From Phoronis australis (Eukaryota > Phoronida > Phoronidae), in assembly GCA_002633005.1 (NCBI GenBank), contig NMRA01000485.1, positions 186,442 through 250,441 on the forward strand: a stretch of 64,000 nucleotides of DNA. Reading direction: 5' to 3'. Position 1 is the stretch's first letter. Every line of letters starts with the position of its first letter. The position numbers and the translations under genes were made by a program. Below the pieces are notes generated by a model. The model did no database searches. It worked only from the letters and a program-made list of their open reading frames with translations, and was not told the origin of the DNA. This document shows, in pieces, positions 27,701 to 40,295 of this stretch.

Positions 27701-30700
27701 TAAAAATGCATCGATTTTAAAAAAAGGAAGACTGTTTATTTTGATTTAAAAACAGTCACGTTGGTCGTTTGCCTTACTTATTGTTTGTTTTTCTTTGACT
27801 TCGAAAGTTGTACGCTTAACAGGCTCATTGGTTTACGACCGCAGTTATCTCATCTAATACACATTTGGCCCAGCCCATGAATAGCGACTAGCTCACTTCT
27901 GTCTGTGATAGCGCCATCAAGCAGAATTTGCTGGAAACTATGGGGCGAACAGTGTGAACTGTGCATACTTTCTCGTTGACTTTTATCTAAATTCCGTTTG
28001 CGTAAGAGTTGCCTAATGTGGTGAGTATCGCAGTTAACATCAGTTTTGATTCAAGTCCAATAACCATAGACATGTAGGAAGGTCAAGGCAATAACGTGTT
28101 TGAATTTGGATTTATAAGTCTGTAGTTTTAAAGATAAGTATTACCAACAGTTGCACAACTAGTATTCAGTGTCTACTTGTTATCGCTTATGCGGCAGAAC
28201 ACTCCTGCTTCTTACTTGTTGTAGTCCGTGCAGGACAGGCTAACATTACCTGCCTTTCTGAAGTGCAGCTTAAACCCTATACATCAAGAAGAGCTTGGTA
28301 CTGTTGAAGTGGCCGGTGGTACTACAGAGCTGCCGATTTTCCATCCAAAGTTGGCATTAAGTTCATTTTTACGGTGTATGTTGGTAATCAGCTACCTTCC
28401 ATAGAAACATCTGAAGGTATACTCAGAGCATGTGCAAGTTGGCGTTGGTGGCCTTTGGTGGAGTCATCTTTCGCCAATGGTAGAGGTGGACGCGAAGATT
28501 GTTCATGTTTGACAACTCTTCTGCCGATACAGAGGTATTGTAAGAAGAATGCACTCGGAGGATCCTGAAGCTCAGCGTGAGTAGCATCAGACTCTTTCAA
28601 TACCTGCCTGAGCTCTGGAATGGTCGTTTCTAAGAGTATGAGGGTTGTCAGGTTTCCTATTCCAAAGGGATTAAACGACCTGACATTGAGATTGTAAATT
28701 TCGAGAAGTCGGCTGGACTTTCTGGGGTCTAATCTCTGAACTGTTCTGTAATGTCTGAAGTACTACCGTTCCACTTCTCAACTGGGGTCAACTGGAATCT
28801 GTGGAGTCCTATGGATACCCGAATACGTCAGTGTTGTTACTGAGGATTCTGGTGGTTTCGATGCCTTTTTACACCGCTTTCAACATTCATGTGGTGTCTA
28901 CTTCAGCGTGCATGGGCTCCTGGCCCAGTGGCCCCTGACCCGATCGATGTTGTGCAGAAGGAGACTGCCGCTTTCAAATAGAAGGTTGTTAAACATAGCG
29001 CTGTTTAGAACAGTTCTTGGCAATGTTTTGGGTAAGCAGGACTTCTTATTCTATCATGGTCCTTTGAGTGAGGATCCTTGTGGTCCTAACTTTCAAACTG
29101 AACAATTTTCTTACAAGCGGGAGGATATTGGGGGCCAGTCACGTACTGAAGCCAACTCTCCTGTAGTTCCGGAGACAGTCTAGACGACCTGTAACAGAAG
29201 CTGGCGAACATCAGTCAGCACCACGTCTGTAGCACAATGATACGTGACAGAGATGCTGAGAGATTTGACCAAAATGAATTTGTCGCCCTTCCTCAGGTGA
29301 CCGTATTCGTCGATCAAGGCCAGACTGGACTGACTCCACAGGATCATACTACTGTCCTACGATTAACGGACAACTGAACAGCATCTCAACGCCATAGATT
29401 GTCTTTCTCCTTACAGGGACAGTCTTTTTCAGCAACTTTGTTGTTCTGACTTTTCCTTAATTGCTTGTAACATTCATCCCTAACCTAAACTAAATAATCT
29501 TCTCCTTTGAAATGACCAGTTCGTTCTGAGCAATAACAATGTTTGTAACTTATACTAATCAGCCCAACTCAGCGATTGTTGATGTTATGGCGGTCAGTGC
29601 GGGGACGTCTCTGCTTCTCTAGCTCCTCTACGATCTTTTATTTGCAGCAGCACCACGCAACTACAGACTTTTCCTTAAAACTGATCATATACAAGAGTGC
29701 TTCAGGTGCAACTTTCTAACTTCTAACACCCTTTGGTAGGTCCCGCTGACCTACTGTTTTCGTCAGTAGCATTTACAGATGAGCTCGGAGTAAGTACAAC
29801 TGCAGATAAACATCAGCCAGGGGCACTTTTTAATGGTGGTTGCGGAGGAAGTGAGCTCGATTGCCTTGATTGACTTCGGGCCGGATCAACTGGCTAAGGC
29901 ACCTGATTGGTTTAAAATTCGAGAGCCGCTGTCGAGAACCAATCAAATTTTGTAGCCAGTTGACCATGCGGAACCAACGAAGTCAATCAAGTGAACCCAA
30001 TGTTCTGCTGTTTGTCTTTCCATAGAGGAGGTGGCAGACAATGATATCCTGTGAAGCGGGGTCTGGGATTCGCCAGAGTTGAGACCTGGTGCATTTGTTT
30101 CCAGGAGCATGAGCAGTGTCTGCTTTTCTTTTCTAAAGAGGCTGAACTCTGACAGTGCGTCAACACTGGAGAGCTATCTTCATTTTTATAGACCTGGCCG
30201 TTAAATAGGTTCCATCGCCATCGCACTTTCCTGTTTAAAAGCATGAAGACATCGGTGACGTCATAGTGTATTGTGGTAAACTACCCATGCCTCTCATTAT
30301 AATGGCCAGTCCGGCTTGACGTACGAGTGGGACAGCTCGTGTAATTTGACATTGTCAGGTTCATCAAGTCTCNAACTTCTAACACCCTTTGGTAGGTCCC
30401 GCTGACCTACTGGTTTCGTCAGTAGCATTTACAGATGAGCTCGGAGTAAGTACAACTGCAGATAAACATCAGCCAGGGGCAGTTTTTAATGGTGGTTGCG
30501 GAGGAAGTGAGCTCGATTGCCTTGATTGACTTCGGGCCGGATCAATTGGCTAAGGCACCTGATTGGTTTAAAATTCGAAAGCCGCTGTCGAGAACCAATC
30601 AAATTTTGTAGCCAGTTGACCATGCGGAACCAACGAAGTCAATCAAGTGAACCCAATGTTCTGCTGTTTGTCTTTCCATAGAGGAGGTGGCACACAATGA

Positions 30701-33700
30701 TATCCTGTGAAGCGGGGTCTGGGATTCGCCAGAGTTGAGACCTGGTGCATTTGTTTCCAGGAGCATGAGCAGTGTCTGCTTTTCTTTTCTAAAGAGGCTG
30801 AACTCTGACAGTGCGTCAACACTGGAGAGCTATCTTCATTTTTATAGACCTGGCCGTTAAATAGGTTCCATCGCTATCGCACTTTCCTGTTTAAAAGCAT
30901 GAAGACATCGGTGACGTCATAGTGTATTGTGGTAAACTACCCATGCCTCTCATTATAATGGCCAGTCCGGCTTGACGTACGAGTGGGACAGCTCGTGTAA
31001 TTTGACATTGTCAGGTTCATCAAGTCTCTTAGTGACCCGTTCTCCAATCATTCTGCTCCAGAACTGGTGCTGCTTGCTGTCGATCAGGTTCTGTGCCGGC
31101 AAGTATTCAAAGAAAGCATCGCCACTAAAAAAGCATCTTCTCTACCATGCGAACTTTTCTGGTTCGTTTCGGAGATGTGACAAATATCGCTGCTTTCCCA
31201 ATTTGTGGCTCCATCTACAAAGGACCGTTAAAAGTTTATCCTTTTTCAACTCAGGCAGCGCGTAGGTCGCCAAGGTACTGACAAACTGTGACCTCTTCAT
31301 GTAACAAACTTTCATACGCGGTGGCTGAATGAGGAATCTGTCATAAAAGATTCTTAAAGATCGAGCTCCACCATCTTTTTGTGGACACCCTGGAGTTCTT
31401 TTCGGACGCAAAATCAATTCAGGAAAAGGCGTCGTCTCGCAACTCTCCCGAATTGCAGGTGATTTGACTACTTTGGAAAATCGCTATGTTCAACAGACAT
31501 GACCAAGAAACTACCAGCGCAAAACGATTACAAGTAACCGGAAGGCTGTTACTAGCAGTGGCAATTTTCATTATTTTCGAGTCTGGTTTCTTGGCGTCTG
31601 AATCTTTATCAGTCGAATCACACTAGGATCCATTACGAAATTTTGGCATTTGTCTTACTACCGGGAAAATCACTGTTGCCAATGATTTTTAAACAGGTCC
31701 GACTGCTGTGGCGTCCTCTTGTGGCAATTTGTTTTAAAATGTTCCCGTGTCTCAATACAGATTCCTTGGTTGATCTTCTTGAAATTTGGCATGTGTTTCT
31801 ATTGGGAAGATCCAACTGGCCTGGATTTTTTGAGACAAATCTGACTATTGCGGGGTGGCCTCATGGCGCTTTTTGTTCGTCTTTGCGTTTTCTCTGATTT
31901 TTGCCCTAATGGATGATTCCGGTGGATTTCACCTACCTTGCGCCACGCACCCTAGTGACCTTTTGATTGTCATTTTTAGTCTCCTGCCCTTTGAACTTCT
32001 TGAAGAATCATGATGAAAGGTGGCAGGTGTGTTCCTATGCTATTACTGAGTTTACTAACATTGTTCTGTTTACTGGAAATTCTTAAACTAATGATCATCT
32101 GTTGTAAATGCGCTGTGTGCGATACAAATTCCCTTGTTTGCTATTTTGATAAAAAAATGTCTAGAAGTTGTTGACTGGTTGTGGTAATAACGCATAACCA
32201 AATCCACACAAGCTTCAGAACTCTGAAAGCGTCAACACGGATGATCAAAAAGGATTAAATACCTACCTTTCGGGAAGAATTCCAAAACGGAACATACTTC
32301 AAAAGTTGACAAAAACAAACAAAGAGTGGAATAGATGAAAACATGATTGATGATAATGACGACAATCTGTGTACGCACTTTTATGACCTCAAAACATAGG
32401 CTCAACAGCACAAAGTTTGATCCAAACTATTTAAGCCACAAAAATATCTGTTGTGAAGTCAATTGTTTCACACATAATTATGTTTATGTTTGAGGAATAT
32501 TCTCTGAATTGTGCATTATTTGCAAAGGAAATGAAAAATGGAAAGCTGAGATTTCCCCATTTAGTCATCGTATAACGCTGCACACCATGTTCAAAGTTTT
32601 TTCCTTTATCTTCAGGAGTAACTGTGTTATGGCTGACAATTGTGAGCGCCCTCTATCAAAATCTTCAAAGGAAGACAACCCTGTACACCTGTCCTTAAAT
32701 GAATACGACCGTCCAAGCTAGCTCGAGGTTACAGCTTGTGAAAATAAGTTGATGTTGCATTAAGAGTACGTGAAAATCTGTTTTATACAAAAATGGGCAG
32801 CTTTAACGCGGGAACTTTTCAAACGTCAAATGCTTGAAACTGTATATCTGGCCACTCAAGGAAAACGAGATTGCCCACCTTCATAACATAGTCACCGGGT
32901 GATAAAACTCGAGCTACGGCACACGGCTTACAATTTCAGTACATGTGCCACATTAAATTATGAATTATTACCAACTATATAAGTTGTTCCAAAGAAACCA
33001 GACAGTAATCAACATTAAAGGGTTCACTATTTGAGGTATTTGAGAAACAACTAAATTATCATGCGCGGAAAGCAATGCAGCCAAAAAAAATTGAGTTCCG
33101 TGACCAAAGGCTACATGGCGTTATTAGATGATACGTGGGGACTTAAAGCACACCACCATGCCTCTATGTTCAGTATTTTATATGAAACCCTAAACAAGGA
33201 TTTTTACAGGACATTCGTTTAATTTTAGACAAAAGCAATGATTTTCAAGAAAAAAGAATACCCTTTGCAGATTTCAAGGTAAAAATAAATAGCTATATTG
33301 TAATTGGTGGCAGGGTGGATATCTTCGTATGGTTCATTCACATTCAAATAGAAGTCGTGCCGAGATGAATAATATCTATTTATTGAAAGCGAACGAGGGT
33401 CTGAAAAACGCCAGTGATAAGTAAGTCCGTCATTACCTGGGACGTAAGTGTTGAGGGTATTGAATGGTTTCCGTGCTTGACCACGTGTTTTACTTGTCTT
33501 TTATTAATACCACATTATCAAAAATGGTATGGCAGTTTAAATCACTCATGTGTTTTCGAAAACGGTGTCTTCCTGAAAAACATTTTCTTTGATTTTTGGA
33601 ACCGTCACGCGGATCTCTATGACATCTGAGTAGGGGGACCAGGGCGCACGGTTGGAACTTACACATTTCAGGCGCATAATGTACCAGCTCATATCACTTT

Positions 33701-36700
33701 AACTGATGACTGTTGGTTAGGTGAAAACGAATTTGAGTCTCACGACTACTAATAGAGAAAGACCACGGTGGTATTTCGCTACGATCTCATCTAACGAAGT
33801 TTTTGACACGATCACGTTCCGCGGTGGAGCTCAAGTTTGCATGCCGATCGGTATGAGCGACTTCCACAAGGGGCAATAGTGGTTAACAGGAGCAGTTTCA
33901 AACTCAGAAGACGCGATTAAAGTTTTCCAATATTGCTCAAACCTCTCGTGTTTTGGAGAGTTGAGGATATCAATGTTATTCTTGAAGGCTCCATGCCATT
34001 TTGTGACGTTTGTAAATTGATGCCACAAAAGAAGATCCGTTCATTAACTTTTTTAACTTTTAGAATCGAATCCTGCCACAGCCAAATGTTGCAAACGCAT
34101 TTGTCTGCTAGACGTCTGCAAACTTAATTGCTTATCATCAAATCATGTACGAGGCGAAAACTACACTATGACCGACCTAAACAGCTCAGGTAAAACTCTT
34201 TTGCGTAACAGTCACTTACAAGGGTCCTGCATTTTGAGAATCAGTTTCGTCAATTGAATAACGTTTATCAAATTGGTTTTCAAAGTCCAGGGACCGTGTT
34301 AGTGACGGTTGCCCTATTTCCACAGTTTTGTGCGCTTTCAGCTTAGCATGCTATTTAGTTGCACACCGTCGTGAACTAACACTCAACGGACCTAATCTAT
34401 ATGCTCGAAACTCGACACGAAAATTGACCAATCGCCTCCTACGGAACTATAGGGGTATCTTCGTAGCCGCAAATCATAAATTGGAGGTGTTTCGTATTTG
34501 CGCACGTGCGAATTTCATCAGAAAAGCAAAGGTTTCAAAATACGTGCACGATATCATTTTCAGTCCGTCGTCTGCCTTTTGGTGTGATGGTACAGCTTGT
34601 TACCACAGGGGTATTCTGGCGCATTCGACTGCATTATATATTTTAACAATCGGATTGAAGTTTCCACATTTGTGGATATGAAACACTCGGAGGGATAATT
34701 TGAGGCTACGAATATAACCGCGGTGTCCCGCATGCAATTGCACGACACGCTAACGTTCCTTCCCAGTGTCCTCGTGTGACTGGAGTGGCGCTGCAAACGC
34801 TTTGCTTGGAATAAAATTGCGACCTTGTTCTTGAGTCATGCATCGTGTCTGGCTTTTTGTGTATGAGTCGAGTGTGAGTTCAAATATAAGGTGTTGTACT
34901 CAGGGTTGCATTCGGTAAGTTTACTAGACTCCTGTGAGTTTGGCGAAATTATGAATTTCAAAGTGTTTGCGCGATATCGCCATGTATTACAAGTCAAGCA
35001 CGTTTGCTCGATGGTTTTTACTAGCACGTACATGTATCGTGCATTGCAGAAGTTGCACTTGTGATAACAATTGTACTGGTGTTTCATTACCACACTCCTG
35101 TTTTCCAACAGCACACCCCACCCGATCACCATTGATTTCACCCAAATAAATCCAGTGCCATGCAGAACACTTTTATCCCTGTCGCCATACACATAACGAA
35201 AAAATCCTTCACCCTATGCATCACTCGTTGTTGTGGGGTGTCTTATCTTCATTAATTTCGTTCCTGCATTTGGGTTGCCGCTTAAAATTACAAAATGTTT
35301 TTGAGAACGAGATTTGTGGGAAATTGATCCGCTTCAAATCACTGCACCGTGTCCAGTAAGTATCGTGACGTGGTGTTGGGGATTAACAATACATGATGCG
35401 AGCTATGTGAGCCTCCGAAGTACGTCATAACTGGAAAGGTCACCTATTTGTAGAAGTTTTTGTTTTCACCATTACAAAATGTCAGTGAGTAGAAATGCAC
35501 TTTGTTTAGAAGCGTAGATTATGTTAAAATAGCTTTGTCGTTTAGTTCCTGCTGCATGCAAATACATCTTTAACAACTACTCGAAACCGAAGACCGACGA
35601 TGTCGCGGCAGCCCATTCACTTGTTCAAACCTGCAAAATTCAACCAATAAAATCTGAAGCCCCTGCCACAGCACTCGTGAAGCACGCATATTTGCATATT
35701 TAATGCATTTTCCTGAAACAGAGGTTGACTGGTGGTTTTCCAATTACAGCCTTTGCTCCAATGCAAGGTCTCATAGAGAAGTGGCAATGGTTGCAAATAA
35801 GATGGCGGAATCTGAAGTACAACTTCAGTTCGTAACGTCACACTTCCCGTCTTTGTTCACCCGCTTTTAGGTACAAACCCGTAACATTTTTTGCACTCGG
35901 CGTGATTGGGCAGATAATCGTATACGCAGTTCTTGGGTTACCTGGCCAGGGACCATGATCTAATTTTCGAACTCAGACTTAAGTCAGACTCGGACTTGGA
36001 ACACGATTGCGATTCAAACTCTTGAGTTTACTTGAAACATGTCATGAACGTTGGACCTGAGTTTCCAGAGCGGAGGTTAGAGCCCGGTCCCTTACTAGAT
36101 ATTCGACTCGAACATTGACCAACCGTTTGGTACGCTTGGAGTTACTTTTCCAATTTCATTGAGATTGGTCAGTTGGAATCTAGAGGTGGTCACTGGCTTA
36201 GGAACAATGAGAAAAATCTTTAAAGTGTGTTTTACTTCAAAAATTCAATTAAACGGTCTCCTCACCCGTGCGGTGCCAAATGAACAACGGATTCATTGAA
36301 CAGGTGCGTTATAGATTGATTTCAGCGAGAAGTTTTCCAAAAAAAAACTGCCTGCAGAGAAATACAACGGTATATGGTCTCACATTTTTTCCTTGGTAGA
36401 AGACTGTGATGAAACTGGGAATACGCGACATCGACCACATTTGTCGTTTGCATGCGCTTGTTAAGGTAGAGTGTTTACAGTAGGAGAGAGATGTTAGTGC
36501 AGCAAAAAAGTGATTACTTAATCAATCTTAATTTCATGCTAACAATTGACTTTTACGATCACCTTTAATAATAACTACCACGTGGACGTCATTACGGGTC
36601 GTAATGGATATTTATCGAAGATGAGATGAGAGTCTTCGGGTTGAAAAATGAGTTTACGTGCTCTAAACCTCAGAGAGAAGAAAAACTATTGTGATGTTTC

Positions 36701-39700
36701 GTCAAGCAAAGGCAAGAAGATTGAAAGATATTTGACTGACAAAAATAAACATGAGATCAAATACACGAACGCGGTGCGATTAATGCTGTACGTGCAGTGG
36801 GCACGTTTCTGACAATCTAGTGAAATCACGCGATATAACGCGACAATTTCTGTTCCCTAAACAAAGGTTTTGCGTAATTAGCTAATCCCGAGTGTCTATA
36901 GGATTAGTGAACGCACGTCACTTCATGTATAGGCGCGCTTTTCTATAATCTTCTGTGTCGTGGCTGTGGGTGAATCAATAGAAAGTAATTGCCAAATCAC
37001 CCAAGAACATTCATAACGTATTTGTATTTTGCTAAATTCGACGTGTCAGTATACATGTTTTAAGCCGAATATCTAGAAAACTACAGATTGTAACTCCGTA
37101 AAAGCCTGCAGCATTTGATTTTTGACGTTTTACGAATCTGTAACTAATTGGTCTCGTGATCAACTGTCTTTTGAGTAAAATAATTAGCAAAACAGGTACA
37201 CTGAATACAAAAGAACGTTATTAACATCATTTCATTTTAATGTTTCAGGTGAGATATCAAAAACAGTTAGTTCTCTAAAATATCAGTTCTCTCTGTTCAT
37301 GCATTTTTCATGAAGATCATAAAAGTCCTTATTTGATAGCCACTCATGCAATAATGGGATATTTAAAAATCCTGAAATTGTTTGCGAAAACAAAACGTAC
37401 AGGATCAGTGAGTTTCACATGAATCCTGTCAGCCCTTTCTGAGATATGAGGCTTCGAAATCAGTCAAATTTTAGACATTTTTATAGGGTCTTGGATAACC
37501 TTACATGTAACTTCCCCAATTTCACAGGTTCGACTTTTTTATGGGGATCACGAAATTAAAACAAAACGTCCAAAAACTCGCCATTGCTCGGAAAGGGATG
37601 ACCCAAGGCAGTAGACATACAACTTAAACTCTTGTAACTTTTTCAGCACGTTTTCTCCATCTCTTTTTGATGTCTTACTCATACGTTTCACCATTTTTGT
37701 AATGTTATTTTGGTGGTAAATCTTAATAATAATTGAAAAATAAGTTATTATTATTATTCGACAAAGTTTGCCAAAACAGTCATTGTTTTACGACATTAAC
37801 TAATTTAGAAAACGTATGAAAATATTCTTAGTTTAAATTAAAGATTGCTTTATTTGAAAAATTTTGATTTTGCTTTGATTTTTAAATATTATAGCGTTAA
37901 AAGGCGTGACATCAAAACTCTGACTATAGACCGGGCGATCGGGTCCAATGTTCTCCACGACCTCTTTTTAAAAATCACGCATCTTCTTAATAATTGCCCT
38001 TTACATATTCGACTTAACGTCAACAATGTTGCGACGAATCTGAAAAATTGAGGTGTGGGCGCTCGAACGCTGAGCCAGTGAGTCGCTCTGAGCACTCGTG
38101 ACCTTTGAAATTAAAGTAAGACTACACAGACTCGTTTAAATGATTTCCCGTACTGTCAGGTCAGTTGTCTACGCAAAATTTAAATCGGTGCTCTCTAACA
38201 AACACGTGTATTCGAGTAGCTAAGTAAGCAATTTGAAATAGCGGAAAATAGACGTTGAAAATTGCGCGCCAAAATTCTAGGACTAACCGGCCTTACGAAT
38301 GTCCTGAAAGTCGTTAAACTACATATTAAGTCTAAGCGCAAACTCCCTCCATTTGTTCGCGCTGTTCAAACTTTTTCCACTCGAATGATTGAAAAAGTTG
38401 TTGTCAAAAACTTGCACGACACACTGTATGCTCATGTTGAGTGACTTATTGATGCACGAGAATGTAGTAGTGTAAATTCCACAAGAAAAAAATCTTGTGT
38501 TTAATGTTGGTTGCGTGTTCAATAACCTGTTATGCGTGAAATAGAAAAACCTCGAAACACTTCGACTTTGAGCGGAATTCCATGATTGGAAGACGTCATT
38601 TGCTTGATTGGCATTGCGTACATACCATATATGGAAAATAGGTAAACCACAGAATGTCACGTGTAGACTACCTGACACTTTGGTTTCAGATGGGAACCTG
38701 GCAGCGAGTTTGCTCTTAAAATTGATACGCTGTTCTAGTTAGCGCGAAGCTGCCAGCATCTTGCTGGAGGCGAAGAACGTGGCTAGACTTCTATTCCACT
38801 GATTATTAAATTTTAGAATGGGCACTATCTTGCTCAAAGTAAGACCATAAAACTCTACTGAATGTCAGTCGAAATAGTTGTCTAATTTTTAATCCTTGGT
38901 GATGTAATGATGTTCAATGTAATGGCCTTACTTTAGATACTGTTCTTCCATTTTCAGTCGAAGAAGAGCAGACGAACATCATGCTCCGCGGTCCAGTTCG
39001 AAGTCAACTTCTCAGAAGAGCGAAATCAAAATCGTTGCGCATGACACTCGTAATCGTCCTCTTCTTTACGCTCTGGTGGCTGCCATATTGGATTTGTTTT
39101 GTCGGTTTTGTCTACTTTGGATGGGACGACCCTGAAAAGTTCGACGCTAGCTTACACTCGTGGATATTTTTCTTCGGCATATCTAACCCGGTTGTCAACC
39201 CCATCATCTACGGAGCCTTCCACTTCTGCAAGCGAAAAAGGTTGGTACGAACGCCCAAAGTTCGTTTGCTCGTCAGACTTGAAATAACCGTAAGCTGACA
39301 TGGCGACCCCAGCGGCGGACGGGACAATCAGGAGTGAGGGACAGGTACTTTTAAGTAAAATCGCAATAACGAGCCTCAGTGAGGATATTGTGCGCCTAAA
39401 TTCGGTTCACCTAGCTACTATGTCAGACCGTTCTGATATGCTTTTACTCCTCTAGGCGCAGAGACGCGTGAAGATTGGTTGACAATTAATGTTTATGGTT
39501 TACGCACCTTCTGTCAAAAATCCTGATTTATACGACTTAGTTGTTACAGTGGCTGATCAGATTGGTATGGAGATCGTACGCTAGATGGAGTACAAGTTAG
39601 TAGATTGGCCACAACGGTTTCGTCGCGTAACGTAGCCAGTTTGTTCACGCCAGATTATTAAAATGACGGAATCGAGCTTACTGGCGAAGCGCATTTGGGT

Positions 39701-40225
39701 TTATTTTTGGGTAGAATTAACTTTTTAACCATTTTGAGTTTTTGTTATAAGTCGCAGATTTCTAACAGAGGCTCCCAGTCCAAACTGAAATCGAGGCGGC
39801 GACCTCCTAGCTGCTTTGTTGGTGGTCTGTAGGGGTGATCGAAGCCGGCCTGATTTTACGTGGGAAAAAGTGGCATAGAGACGAAGCACACTGGAGGAGT
39901 AACCTATATAGAATAAGCATTTGGAAATAAAATAGAGGGGCCCAGAACGGCAGAACTTGTTCAGGTAGACAACGGGGTTGTTTTGCATTCCTCTCTAGTC
40001 TTCCACTAACAGGCTGGCACTTTCGTGCTTACTTTCGACTGATTTTACGCGAAAACCAAAACTTGCTTTTGCCAAGCTTACAGCTTACAACTCTCAAACA
40101 ATTGCAAATAATCTCAGTCAACCGGCGGCGTAATTATAAAATATCGATATCGTCAATGGCTAAATCCGCTTTGAAAACCTTACTAACATATGTAATTTTC
40201 TCGGCTTTAGCTATTGTCAGAGTAT

Positions 40226-40295
<70 letters not shown>

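Larger units (their letters stand above)
24901..38957 (+). other. Receptor intron 2 (14 kb)
   Basis: GT at 24901, AG at 38956-38957. Repeat content is listed separately (25371-25637, 29718-31028, 31630-31900, 34460-34712, 35949-36091, 37300-37510). From 26000 to 28260 and from 32000 to 34300 nothing was recognised. No nested gene is supported on either strand. Confidence 0.75.

Noticed and set aside
28260-31440. BEL/Pao or Gypsy retrotransposon
   Set aside because: Open frames on both strands were examined, but no reverse transcriptase, protease or integrase motif and no LTR pair could be shown.
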